Source: Pictodentalium vernedei (Eukaryota; Mollusca; Scaphopoda; Dentaliida; Dentaliidae). From it: a stretch of 64,000 nt of DNA. The notes below the pieces were generated by a model. The model had not been told where the DNA came from. It saw nothing but the letters and a program-made list of their open reading frames with translations, and ran no database searches. The DNA lies in the NCBI GenBank assembly GCA_031216915.1, contig CM062292.1, forward strand, positions 201,893,262 through 201,957,261. Reading direction: 5' to 3'. The position numbers and the translations under genes are program-made. Of the stretch, positions 1-11,608 are shown in pieces. The first letter of the stretch is position 1. Each line of letters opens with the position of its first letter.

Positions 1-57
1 CAAACCATTTGGCCTTGTAGTTTCAAAGAAGATTTTCTTGAAAATGCACACATTTAT
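1..57 (+). repeat. Fragment of the same 318-bp repeat at the window edge
   Basis: ATTTGGCCTTGTAGTTTCAAAGAAGATTTT matches the core unit at about 950 and 1588. Confidence 0.5.
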
Positions 58-726
58 GAATTCTGTTTTCAACAAAAAAATCAGTAAAAGAAGGTTAAGT
101 ATTTTTGAAAAATTACAACTTTTTCAGACAGTATTCTCTTTTCAAAATAGTTTGGGATAGGTAAAAGGATTACAGAAAACACATTACTCCAATTTTTGTC
201 AAATCTTAAAAGATATACAATAATTACTGTCATCTAAGCTGACATGATTGCAAGAGAATGTAAGCAAAAACTTCTCCTGTTTTTCCAAACACCTGTCAAC
301 AATCAAGATTTTCTGATAAGTAACATGAGACTAATGAGCATATATCAGCATCCATGTACAGTTGCAATGGTTTACAGTTAAGTCAAAATAAGTTGTAGGA
401 TAATCCTATAAACTATGTATCTTTTTCTCTTCCTACACTGATAAGACCAGAAGCTGACATCATTTTCTAGAAAGCTCTCACTGATAGCTTTCCAGAAAAT
501 GTCAGATTCTGATCTTGTCAGGGCCGGAGCAGCAGTTTACTCAGTTTATTGCAGTTATGCTACAGCTTATTTTGACTTGTACTGTATACACAATATTTTT
601 TTTCCCCCAGTTCTCAGTGGATAAAACTAGAACCAACCCTTACCAGATTCTCAAAAAACGAAGTATTTTGCTGACAGTACTGATCTTCATGCAGACAGGA
701 GAGGCATTGGGTTGAGCATTAGAATA
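58..726. other. No gene identified
   Basis: AT-rich sequence. A 66-codon ORF at 515-715 has no known motif. A donor-like CTGGTAAGG on minus near 640 is isolated. Confidence 0.4.
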
Positions 727-1870
727 TAGCCTCCGGTGGCCACATATTTCCATCCTCTCATAGACCATTCCTGCGAAGTTTGGCTCACGTCGGCTCAGTA
801 GTTTCAGAAAAGAAGATGAAAATGTGATTTCTCATAGGGTTTCTATAGTAACTATAAGCCGCAATTGTGGCCATGTTTACAACCCAATCAACATTAAATG
901 AGGATTGTTGGTAGAGAGGGTCCCAGTCATCACTTATGTGATTTATCAAAACATTTGGCCAGGCAGTTTCAGAGAAGATTTTTGAAAATCCACCTATCAG
1001 AATCAAAGAATGCCTCTGGCAGCCATGTTTTTCAACGCACGGGAACAAAATGAGGATAGTTTGTAGAGGACCTCCCATAGACCATCCCTGCCAGGCTTGG
1101 TTCACGTCGGCTCAGTAATTCCGGAGAAGAAGATGAAAATGTGATTTCCCATAGGGTTTCTATAGTAACTATAAGCTGCAATTGTGGCCATGTTTGCAAC
1201 CCAATCAACATTAAATGAGGATCGTTGGTAGAGGGGGTCCCAGTCATCATTTATGTGAAGTATGAAAACATATCGCCTGGCAGTTTCAGAGAAGAAGATT
1301 TTTGAAAATCTACCAATCAGAATCAAAGAATGCCTCTGGCGGCCATGTTTTTCATCCCACAGGAACAAAATGAGTATCGTTTGTAGAGGACCTCCCATAG
1401 ACTATCCATGCCATGTTTGTTTTCACGTCGCCTCAGTTTTTCCAGAGAAGAAGAGGAAAATGTGATTTCTCATAGGGTTTCTACAGTAACTGTAAGCTGC
1501 AATTGCGGCCATGTTTGTGACCCATTCAACATTAAATGAGGATCGTTGGTAGAGGGGGTTCCAGTCATCATTTAAGTGAAGTTTCAAAACATTTGGCCTG
1601 GCAGTTTCAGAGGAGAAGATTTTTTGAAAATCCACCAACCAGAATCAAAGAATGCCTCTGGAAGCCATGTTTTTCATCTGACAAAAACAAAATGAGGATC
1701 GTTTGTAGAGGACCTTCCATAAACTATTCCTGCCAAGTTTGGTTCACACCGCCTCAGCGGTTACAGAGAAGAAGATGAAAATGTAAAAAGTTTACGGACG
1801 CCGGACAACGACGGACGCCAAGTGATGAGAAAAGCTCCCATGGCCTTTTAGGCCAGGTGAGCTAATAAAC
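727..1870 (+). mobile_element. Helitron-like element with a ~318-bp tandem core
   Basis: The word CCATAGAC(C/T)ATCC..GCCA..TTGGTTCACG.CG.CTCAG occurs at about 758, 1075, 1395 and 1714, giving three full units. The end ACGGACGCCGGACAACGACGG...GGCCAGGTGAGCTAATAA is the family right end. The several ORFs are repeat artefacts. Confidence 0.65.
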
Positions 1871-2189
1871 CAGATTAACTCATTCCATCTCAGTTTAAAT
1901 CGTAAATTGGTTTGTAATTTAAACAACACTTCATCTGGAACACCATTTGCGAAATCCAGAAAAATGAAGCGGCTTGCTAGACACTCCGTTGAAGCAATTA
2001 CGTACTGGGCAACGTCATTTGACATATTTCGCGTTGTGATGTCAGACGGTAACATTTGCCACTTGAGCCGTAAACACAGAATATATTAAGCGAGCTCTCG
2101 TCCAATCAGAGGAGGAGGATTTTAGTCTTATTGGAACATATGGTGATGTGACAGACCACAGTATCCTAATATTGGTTTAGAAAACTGTT

Positions 2190-2590
2190 TGTTATAGCTT
2201 TCTTAAATCTAAATTTGTGACTACTGTATTCTTGGAGAGCAATGGGTATTTCTTTCCAGGCTCAAGGAAATGTATGGAAAGGGAGGCTGGCAGAATAGAG
2301 CCCCATCAAACAAGATATAATAGATTAAATGCCTGTATTGGATGTACTGAAGACAAATAGGTCTATAAAAATGTGGAATTTGACGATTAGGTCATTTCTC
2401 AACATATGACAAGATTTTTTATACAGTTAACTGGAGTTTACTCTATAACCTATTTGTAATTTACAGGTCCAATTTGTATTGAAGGTAAGGTAAATGGTTT
2501 TGTGTTTGAAATTATATTCAATTAACAGGGCTATTCAATTAGAAGTTATCCATTTAAGTGGGAACCACTGTATTATCCTCAAATCAACAT
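2190..2590. mobile_element. pogo/Tigger-like MITE, diverged copy
   Basis: It shares AAACAAGATATAATAGATTAAATGCCTG, GGTTTTGTGTTTG and the end CAATTAG..TTATCCA...GTGGGAACCACTGTA with 5811-6250. The left part is degraded. Confidence 0.5.
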
Positions 2591-3059
2591 CATGAAAATC
2601 CTTGTTCTCCCATTTTTATCAAGTTCACCAAATACAATCTCTCAAGTTAAATTCAATTCTCGGACATACCTGCTAAAATAGGGAAATATATCTCTAATAA
2701 TTAAAGAGGAATTTTTTATTTATTATTTTCCATAAAGTTAAAATGGATAAGAAACAAAAAAAAGTGCTCAAAGAATTTTGGTAGGAGCCATCATTTTCCC
2801 CAGTCATCAAATTCCACGTTTTTATTGACTTATGATGTCACACCGGGAATCATGCGACAACTTTCTATTTCTACATATTACAATACATTGTATTACTTGA
2901 AAGGGTGTAAATATCTGGTCATGTTTTTATAATTTCTATCGGCTGACATTTGACTTGATGTGAAAATGAAAGTGTCAATGACACTGTAGCTCAACTTGTC
3001 AAGACATGTACATGTATAGTATGTGACACAGCAAAGACAACGATCTAGGTAATGACCTG
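2591..3059. other. No gene identified
   Basis: AT-rich. I see no ORF, tandem repeat or terminal repeat. Confidence 0.4.
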
Positions 3060-4190
3060 ATAACAAAGGTACATATGAAGTATTGTAACGGTCTGTTCAT
3101 AAATACTGACCGTAGCCTGTAACAAATGTATAGGTAAAGTATTGTAAAGGTGGGTGACAGTCAGATGCTAAACTAGAAAAGAAATCTTTGAGTCCCAGAG
3201 TGGGTCTGACTGAACCCCAAAATATTTGTTCTCATAGCACAGTGATAACAAAGGCACCCCAAAACACACTCATTCTTGTCCCAAGGTGAAAACAAAGGTA
3301 CCCAAGAAGTTTCGTGAAGATCAGTTCATAAATACGAGCTGTATAGAAGTTGTGACAAAAAACTAATTGGACCTAATTTCGGTACAAAATGGCCACTGGC
3401 AGCCATCTTGAATTTTGGACCGCACCCAGAAACACTCGTTCTTGTCCCAAGGTGATAACAAAGGTACCCAAGAAGTTTTGTGAAGATCATTTGATAAATA
3501 CAGCCTCTAGCCCGAGCCGTATTGACATGTGCACTTACAGTGTATAAGTAGCACTAAATAAATCAAAATTCATCTAATTTGCATAATTTCTGCACGAGAA
3601 AAAACCCTGTACTGTATGTGATGTATTCCATTTTACTAAACATTCATACAAAAATTTATTCAAATCAGAACTTTCATACAGAAGTTCTGTACAAAAGACT
3701 GATTGCACTAATTTTGGTACAAAATGGCTGCTGGTGGCCATCTTGAATTTCGCACCACACCCAAAAACACCCGTTCTCATCGCACGGTGATAACAAAGGT
3801 ATCCAAGAAGTTTCGTGAAGATCGGTTGATAAATACAGCCTCTAGCCCGAGCCGTATTGACATGTGTACTTACTGTGTGTAAGTAGCACTGAAAAAATCA
3901 AAGTTCATCTAATTTGCATAATTTCTGCTCGAGAAAAAAACCCGTATTATATGTGATGTATCCCATGGTACTAAACATTCACACAAAAAAAATTTCAAAT
4001 CAGTGCTTTCATATGGAAGTTCTGAGCAAAAATCTGATTGCACCTAATTTTGTACAAAATGGCTGCCATCGGCCATCTTGAATTTTGGACCGCACCCAAA
4101 AACACTAGTTCTCGTCCCACGGTCATAACAAAGGTATGACTGGCCATGGCATAAGCTCAAATTTGGCTTCGCCAAAGTTGAGCTAAAAAA
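3060..4190 (+). mobile_element. Helitron-like element with a ~333-bp tandem core
   Basis: AAAATGGC..C...GGCCATCTTGAATTT..CACC(A/G)CACCC recurs at about 3389, 3721 and 4057. AAGAAGTTTCGTGAAGATC recurs at 3302, 3475 and 3804. It ends in the hairpin AGCTCAAATTTGGCTTCGCCAAAGTTGAGCT (split stem) near 4152-4185. The left border is uncertain. Confidence 0.55.
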
Positions 4191-4193
4191 TTA

Positions 4194-5500
4194 ACAAGAG
4201 GCCCCATGGGACCTGAGGCACTCAACTGACAAGAGTTGTTTAAAGAAGGATTTAATTAGCATCTATAGCTAGTTAACACTACAAAGGAAGGAAGTTATTC
4301 AATTATTTGTAACTTTGTTGTCCATGCAAGATGATTTTTTTCTAATACTGGGATGCTACCAGAGAAATAATGCCCCAATTTCCAGTAATGCAAAACTTGG
4401 GAGTCAAAATATCAACCTAGGAACTTAACTTGAACAAACTTGAATCTGAGCCCTTCCCTTCCACCACCAGGATGCTGTATACCAAATGTGAAAGCAGTTT
4501 GACTGGGGGATCAGAAGGAGAAGATTTTTAAAGAAATTTCCTCATATTGCGCCAAGTTGAAATTTGGGCTGTCAAAGGGGGCCCAAATATTAACCAAGGG
4601 ACCAATTTGAACAAACTTGAATCTCACTCCCCTAGAAATGTTGTATACCAAATACAAAAGCATTTTGACTGGTGGATTTGGAAAAGATGATTTTTAAAGA
4701 AATTCCCTCATATTGCACTGAGTTAAAATTCAGGCTCCCATAAAAAGCCCAAATATTAACTCAGGGACTCGAGTTGAATAAACTTGAATCTGACTGCCCT
4801 AGAGATGTTGTATACCAAATATCAAAACATTCTAAGTGATGGTTCTGGAGAAGAAGACTTTTAAAGAATTATTTCCTCATATTGCACCAAGTTAAAATTC
4901 GGGATCCCATAGGGAACCCAAATATTAACCCAAGGATCCAATTTGAACAAACTTGAATCTGACCCACCTAGAGATGTTGTATAACAAATATGAAAGGATT
5001 CTAACTGGTGAATCTGAGGAAGAATATTTTTAAGAAATTCCCTCATATTGCACCAAGATAAAATTTGGTCTCACATGGGAAGCCCAAAAATAAACCCAGG
5101 GACTCGATTTTAACAAATTAGAATGTGACCACCCCCCCCACCCCCTCGATTTTAACAAAACAAATTAGAATGTGACCCCCACCCCAAGCTCCATACCAAA
5201 TATCAAGTCATTGTACCCACTGGTTCAGGAGAAGAAGATTTTAAAAGAATTTTGGTGGATTTTCCCCCACCCTCTCCCTATGAGGATGGGCAAGTTGATT
5301 TGAAAAAAACCCCAACAAAATGCAATGTCAGAACAAGCAACCACCTCAAATATAACTAAAATTGGTTCAGTGGTTTAGGAGGGGCAGGTGCAAACACCAT
5401 GTTCACGGATGGTGGAAGAGAGATGCCGGCAACAGACGGATGATGGACAGAGAGTGATCACAAAAGCTCATCCTGACTTTCAGTCAGGTGAGCTGAAAAG
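4194..5500 (+). mobile_element. Pearl/Helitron-like element
   Basis: Left end ACAAGAGGCCCCATGGGACCTGAGG; right end GACTTTCAGTCAGGTGAGCT. The core has about 140-bp diverged units with ACTTGAATCT, GTTGTATACCAAATA and GAAGA(A)GA.TTTTTAAAGAA. Confidence 0.65.
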
Positions 5501-5524
5501 TCACAACCTACTAAATGGTCTGTA

Positions 5525-5675
5525 TATGGGCTTTATTCTGAAGTACAGGTACTGCAATGTAAAGGTTTCATATTTGGATGTTCTTCATATTATCTTTGAA
5601 ATGGAATTATTTTGTCTCTTAGGATTTGCCTTGTTACAATCCCATAAAATGTAACAAAGCAAATACATGAGAACA
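5525..5675. mobile_element. Half copy of the TTAACTGGTAGAG hairpin MITE
   Basis: It matches the reverse complement of 58330-58460 (TTAGGATTTGCCTTGTTACAA, GGGCTTTA.T.TGAAGT) and includes the short hairpin at 5620-5668. Confidence 0.5.
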
Positions 5676-5810
5676 CAGTTTGATGACCAAAAAAACTGTA
5701 CCAGTTAATGACACATAAACATGTTTATTTTCTCAAACATCATGTAAGTTAAACTTCTGAAAAGAACCCCTTCTAACAGTGTGTCACATTGTACAGAGGA
5801 ACTCTGTTAA

Positions 5811-6250
5811 TTGAACAACAACTTCTCCAGTAAGAATTATTCAATTAATGGAAGTATTCAACTAACAGTGAAATGGTCACTTTCCTGCAATCTAGAGATA
5901 AACTGAGTATTTACTCTATTATATCTTGTTTGACAGAGCTTCATGAGCTCTGTCAAACAAGATATAATAGATTAAATGCCTGTTTTAGATGGTCTAAGGC
6001 CAAATTGGGCAGCAAACAAGGGTAATTCGGTAACTGTCCAAGTAATTTCTTGACATGTCACAAAATTTTATTATTAAATTAACAGGAGTTGAACCTTTAT
6101 GAAATTAACCGGTCTATTCCCTAACCAAAATGAAATTAACTGGTCAAATTTGTACTGAAAATATAGTAAATGGTTTTGTGTTTGGCAATTATATTCAATT
6201 AACATGGTATGCAATTAAGAGATATCCAATTAAATGGGCTCCACTGTATC
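5811..6250. mobile_element. pogo/Tigger-like MITE with a central hairpin
   Basis: TACAGAGGAACTCTGTTAATTGAA at the left pairs with ATCCAATTAAATGGGCTCCACTGTA at the right. At the centre is a near-perfect palindrome at 5909-5977. The CAGTGGA(A/G)CC ends resemble pogo/Tigger elements. No transposase is present. Confidence 0.6.
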
Positions 6251-6394
6251 ATCAACTTGCTGAAAGAAATTTCTGAAGTGAGTAAACATATTATTTTGTC
6301 CACTCAGAGAGAATCCTGGTATCAAATCAAGCATTTGTCCAAGATAAGCTCTTTTCAAAATGCCAACACAGCAAAGTTCTGTGCAGGGATGACA

Positions 6395-6617
6395 TTAACC
6401 CTTTACCCAATGCCGACGATATAAAAAATTTATGATTTTAAATATTATGTTTTCAAAATTTTCAACAGAACCATATCATGTGACCCCTCATTGGAACGAC
6501 CTCGACAAGCTCGTTCCAATGAGGAGTCACATGATATATAGTTTTGTAATTTTCTGAAAATTATTTTTTTCAACTGCTGAATTTGCATATTATGTGGGCA
6601 GATTCGTTAAGGGTTAA
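6395..6617. mobile_element. piggyBac-like hairpin MITE
   Basis: TTAACCCTTTACCC at the left and TTAAGGGTTAA at the right, with a central hairpin ATATCATGTGACCCCTCATTGGAACGA paired with its complement. Confidence 0.65.
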
Positions 6618-6656
6618 AAGCAGTAAGACAAACCCTTTTATAATTCTAATAGTTTT

Positions 6657-8282
6657 AACAAGAGCACCGCTGGGCATTGCATCATACGCCCGTGAACTGT
6701 TCAAATTGTACCATTTTAACACATTTGCAATTTTTTTAGAGTGCGAGAAATTTATACTGGCATATATATATATATGTTACGGTCAGACTTTGAAATCAGT
6801 GATTTTGTGAAATGACTAAATTTTTCAGTCATTTGAGAAAAAGACTAACAAGTTTGAAGCCAATCGAAAAACAAATACTAAAGTTATCATCCGGAAACCA
6901 AATATTTGACGAAGAATTCTAAGTCCAACAGGGGCCATAATTCAGGCAAAAATTGTTCAGACCGACCCCATATTCGAACTTGACCTGTATTTTGTTGTGA
7001 TTAAACCACATACCAAGTTTGGAGCCGATCGGAAAACAAATACTAAAGTTATCATCCGGAAACCAAATATTTGACGAATTCTAAGTCCAACAGAGGCCAT
7101 AATTCAGGCAAAAATTGTTCAGACCGACCCCATATTCGAACTTGACCTGTATTTTGTTGTGATTAAACCACATACCAAATTTGGAGCCGATCGGAAAACA
7201 AATACTAAAGTTATCATCCGGAAAGCAAATATTTGATGAATTCTAAGTCCAACAGGGGCCATAATTCAGGCAAAAAATGTTCGGACTGACCCCATATTCG
7301 AACTTGATCTGTATTTTGTTGTGATTAAACCACATACCAAATTTGGAGCCGATCGGAAAACAAATACTAAAGTTATCATCCGGAAACCAAATATTTGATG
7401 AATTCTAAGTCCAACTGGGGCCATAATTCAGGCGAAAAATGTTCGGACCGACCCCATATTCGAACTTGACCTGTATTTTGTTGTGATTAAACCACATACC
7501 ACATTTGGAGCCGATCGGAAAACAAATACTAAAGTTATCATCCGGAAACCAAATATTTGACGAATTCTAAGTCCAACTGGGGCCATAATTCAGGCGAAAA
7601 ATGTTCGGACCGACCCCATATTCGAACTTGACCTGTATTTTGTTGTGATTAAACCACATACCACATTTGGAGCCGATCGGAAAACAAATACTAAAGTTAT
7701 TGTTCGGAAACCAAACAGACAGACGGACGGACGGACGGACGGACGGACGGACGGACATCCTAACAAATTGGTAGTTATGTGGCTATTTTTATGGGACTGC
7801 AATAAAATGCATGTCCATTATATTAAAACAAGTGATTTTGGGGAATATTTTTGGGGTGGTAGCAAACCCTGACCCTATCCTTTACTGACCCTAACCCTAC
7901 TCCCCCCACCCCCAATTCTAAACCCCACCCTAGACTAATGAAAATTCAATATATTTCTAATGTATATTAACTAAAATGCATGTCCATTGTATTAAAACAA
8001 CTTTTTGGGTGAAAAATTTTTGGGGTGGTAGCAAACCCTAACCCTACCCTTTACTGACCCTAACCCCACCCCACCCCAACTCTAAACCCCACCCTAGAAT
8101 AATGACATTTAACTATGTGACTAGTCACATAAATTGCGGTAGTCACCTAACCCCCATTTCTACCAACAAATAGCCACCTAAACCCCCATATGTCTGCCCG
8201 GACGGACGGACGGACAGACGGACGGACAGACGGACGGACAACGCCATACTATAATACGTCCCGTTTTTCAAACGGGCGTATA
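6657..8282 (+). mobile_element. Pearl-like element with a 163-bp tandem core and ACGG microsatellites
   Basis: The left end ACAAGAGCACCGCTGGGCATTGCATCATACGCCCGT mirrors the right end ACGTCCCGTTTTTCAAACGGGCGTAT. TTTGGAGCCGATCGGAAAAC recurs at 7018, 7181, 7344, 7506 and 7668. (ACGG)n lies at 7721-7756 and 8200-8239. 7800-8110 holds two related unit fragments. The tandem core plus tetranucleotide tract is the layout described for bivalve pearl elements. Confidence 0.65.
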
Positions 8283-8322
8283 AAAATTGGTTTATTCATT
8301 TATTGATGTTCAAGATCACTTT

Positions 8323-8511
8323 CAGCATCTATGGCTATATCATGATTGCAACATGGGAAGGAAGTCAAGTTTAGCCAATCACTTGCAGCATCTATAGCTA
8401 TATCATGACTGCAACTTGGGTGTGGAGTCAACTTTAGCCAATCACTTGCAGCATCTATAGCTATATCATGACAGCAACTTGGGTATGAAGTCAAGTTTAG
8501 CCGATCACTTG
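8323..8511. repeat. 63-bp minisatellite, three copies, in a SINE-like tail
   Basis: CAGCATCTAT(A/G)GCTATATCATGA starts at 8323, 8386 and 8449. The preceding TTTATTCATTTATTGATGTTCAAG is the reversed 3' end of the SINE family. The ORF across it is a repeat artefact. Confidence 0.7.
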
Positions 8512-8569
8512 TACCTACACTGTCCACTAAATGTTAGTTACTGGGTCCAGATTTACCAGTAAAGCAGAA

Positions 8570-9467
8570 TTTGTTTACCATGGTACCACAGTAAACAAAC
8601 ACTGCTCTACTTTCCAGGGCTGTAATGGAAGATTATAATTTATAGTATCAAGCAACAGAACACTGTTTATAATACACAAAAATAGTCATATTACAATTAA
8701 CCAATAATGCCCATATCACATGATTAATATTCAAAAAGCAAAATACTACATGTACATCAACATGTCAAAATGCAAAGGTGATTTGAAATGTGATAATTTT
8801 TTTTTCAATGATGCCATGAAATAAGAAAGGGAAGACTCTGTTTAGAAAGATTTTGTTCATCAACAATTGTTTTGTCAGAATTTATTGCAGAGTGGCTGCT
8901 GGTACTCTAATAATAAATTGTAACCAAATAATTTTATATAAACATTCATTTTCTACTGCTAAGAAAACAAAAAGCCTATGCAAACAGTGTAAAGCCACTA
9001 GAGTGGCATTTGAACACTTTTCAACAGAGCCATGACAGTGTCTTCTAGTGCTCAATCAGTTAAGGTTCTTGGAAATTTTTAGCTAAATTACACCAAACCA
9101 TCGAAGCCTTTAGACCCTTAATGCAATGCAGGTATTACAAACGGTGCAATAAAGTTATAACAAGTAATTTTTCTTCTCTAATTCCAATCATCACTTGGTT
9201 TGATGTCTATAATCTGATCCTAACTGTTAAACAAAGATAATACTGAATTAAACTCAGTCCAATGTATAGGGTTATTTATTTATTTATTGTAAATTAAGGT
9301 AACTTTCAACATCTATGGCTATATTTTGAGCAAAGTAGACATATAAAGGAAAGTTGAGCTAGTCACTTAAAAACATGTTTCTCAGTTTATAAGACGCCAT
9401 TATATCATCAGAAAAGAACTACAGTAATAATTAAGCACTAGGGGTTCCCACGCTGAATGTAAGCAGT
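8570..9467. other. No gene identified; one SINE-tail fragment
   Basis: 9283-9345 (TTTATTTATTTATTGTAAATTAAGG, CATCTATGGCTATATTTTGA) is a SINE-tail relic. The rest is AT-rich and featureless. Confidence 0.45.
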
Positions 9468-10849
9468 TTAACCCTTTACCTAACACAAAAGTCAGATGAC
9501 ACTTTCAAACAAGAGGCACCAAGGGGCCTGAGAGCACTCACCTGACACTAACAACTATCAACCAAGGATTCTGATTTAAACAAATTTGCATCTGCCCCAT
9601 CAAGAAAACCATATACCAAATATCAAAATATTCTGACTGGTGGATCTGAAAAAAAAAAGATTTTAAAAAAATTTTCCTCATATTGAGCAAAGTTATAATT
9701 CGGGCTCCCACAGGGAGCCCAAATATGAACCCAGGGACTTGGCTTGAACAAACTTGAATCTCACCCCCCTAAGGATGCTGCATACCAAATATCAAAAGAT
9801 TCTGAAGAAGAGTTTTAAAGAATATTCCTCATATTGCACTAATTTAAACATTTGGGCTCCCATAGAGAGCCCAAATATGGACACAGGGATTTGATTTCAA
9901 CAAACCTGTGAAACAATCTTCCAACGATGTTATATGTGAAATCTGAAAGCTTTTGGAGCAGTGGTTTGGGAGAAGAAGAGACTTAAATGTTTTTGCCAAT
10001 ACCCACAGTGTTACAAAATGCTGACTCAGCATTTTTTCAAAAGTCCCAAAAAAGTGCCCTATAATAAAACCAATAGCATTTGGACCATTCCATTCTGTTG
10101 GTCCTAAGGAAGTTTCACACCAAATAAGAATTCTTAGTGCTGTGTAGTTTTGGAGATATGGGCGTTTGAAATTTTTTCTATTTTTAGCTCCTGTGGTCCC
10201 CACGGGGCATTTTGAAAAAAAATTTGGGCATAAATCAAATACTTATGACCTATTAATACTTCATATCAAATTTGGTTCAAATCAACCTCTCAGTTTGGAA
10301 ATTAGAAATTTTTGGCAGGGCAAAAAATTCTTGCCTCACCCGTAATGACAAATATTGCCCCTCGAACTTCTCTTGAACAAAATTCAGTCTACAGCTCAAA
10401 AGGAAGCTGTATACCAAATATCAAGTCTCTGCTACAGCTGGTTCATGAGAAGAAGATTTAAAAAAATATTGGGCATTTTGGCCACACCCCCTTCTCAATA
10501 TGAGCAGAAACCAAATTTAAGAAAAACCCAAATATCCCTATATAACCACTACTCATGTGAATTTCAATAAAATGTGGCCAGTGGTTTGGAAGAAAAAGAC
10601 CCACACATTACCTTCACAACGGACGAAAAGTGATCAGAATAGCTCACCTTGACTTTAAGTCTGGTGAGCTTACAAAATTCTTGAATACCTAAAATTTTTC
10701 CATTTTTGGCCTCAAAAAAGAGCTTGTTCCAATGAGGTGTCATAAGCTATCTTTTTAGTACAAAAAATGAAAAAATAATGAAATGTTAAATGATGATTTT
10801 TGTGTACTGCACTGGCTGGTTTTGTCTGTTATGTTAGGTAAAGGGTTAA
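9468..10849. mobile_element. piggyBac-like MITE split by a nested Helitron-like element
   Basis: TTAACCCTTTACCTAACA at the left and TGTTAGGTAAAGGGTTAA at the right are exact complements over 18 bases, ending at 10849. The interior is occupied by 9511-10675. One arm of the family hairpin (GAGCTTGTTCCAATGAGG) remains at 10712. Confidence 0.65.
9511..10675 (+). mobile_element. Pearl/Helitron-like element nested in a MITE
   Basis: Left end ACAAGAGGCACCAAGGGGCC...CTCACCTGAC; right end GACTTTAAGTCTGGTGAGCT. The core has about 145-bp units, then the shared TTTGGAGATATGGGCG flank. Confidence 0.65.
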
Positions 10850-10917
10850 CACACAATCATTAATTATAATTTTAATGCAACAATTGTACCAAGATTATAT
10901 TTAATCCTCTGAACAGG

Positions 10918-11261
10918 AGTGCGGGGGCTCAGTAGGTTGAGGTTCAGGCTGCAAGCTGAAAGGTCTTCGGTTTGAATCCCATCTGCAGCAACTGCATTGT
11001 GTCTTTGGGCAAGACATTTAACCCCCATTGCCCACGTGGGGGCATTTTGTACTACGGTGTACTGCACGTCGATGCTGCACTTGTCTTCAACCAATGCTAA
11101 CCCTGCTTGTGTGGAGTCAGCATGTTGGGGAGCCTGACAGTTGCTCCCGTTGCTCGTTGGTTCTCTCTGGGTACTCTGGCTTCCTCCACCCATAAAACAG
11201 TACAACACGAGGTGACCCTGGCTGTTAAAAGTGTCATTAAACCCCAATAAATAAATAAATA
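10918..11261 (+). mobile_element. tRNA-derived SINE
   Basis: The head has an A-box-like GGCTCAGTAGGTTGAGG and a B box GGTTTGAATCCC (10970-10981), as in a Pol III promoter. The body contains TGTGGAGTCAGCATGTTGGG and TGGCTTCCTCCACCCATAAAAC. The tail is (AATA)n. Antisense relatives lie at 31471-31692 and 40450-40809. Confidence 0.75.
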
Positions 11262-11608
11262 CTCCTTTGAATCCGAGAGGCCATTTTTCCGGCTCTGGAA
11301 CATGATACGTCACACTTTCATTAAGTAGGATGGCGGCTAAGTGAAAGTGTGGGTTAGACCAATCAATATGTTCAAAGTGCAGCCCTTAGGCTGCCTGTTA
11401 AAACTATTAATTTTTCTACCCCAATATAATGAACATGGACTCTCCCAATTGGTGACTTGAACTGACATGGGAAATATCACCAGCGTTCAAAAAGTTAAGG
11501 ATTCCGTACAAGAGGCTCAAGGTAACCATATTTGGGGATTTTTTACAGCAAGGCTCAGATTACAGTCCTTTACAATGTCAAAACTGTAAGTGCAGAATAA
11601 ACAAGAGG
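11262..11608. other. No gene identified
   Basis: Unremarkable sequence between a SINE and a Helitron-like element. Confidence 0.4.

Noticed and set aside
515..715. 66-codon ORF with a hydrophobic stretch, and a donor-like GTAAGG on the opposite strand
   Set aside because: No acceptor-donor pair in a consistent frame and no known motif.
7567..7872. Arg/Thr-rich or SVRPSVRPSV-like ORFs
   Set aside because: They are translations of the ACGG microsatellite.
8200..8240. Short spaced repeats as a CRISPR-like array
   Set aside because: They are simple ACGG/ACAG tetranucleotides with no spacers, in a eukaryotic context.
10918..10990. Possible functional tRNA gene
   Set aside because: A and B boxes are present, but no cloverleaf with a paired acceptor stem forms and the sequence continues into a SINE body.
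10864..11313. 149-codon minus-strand ORF
   Set aside because: It is the antisense of a tRNA-derived SINE.
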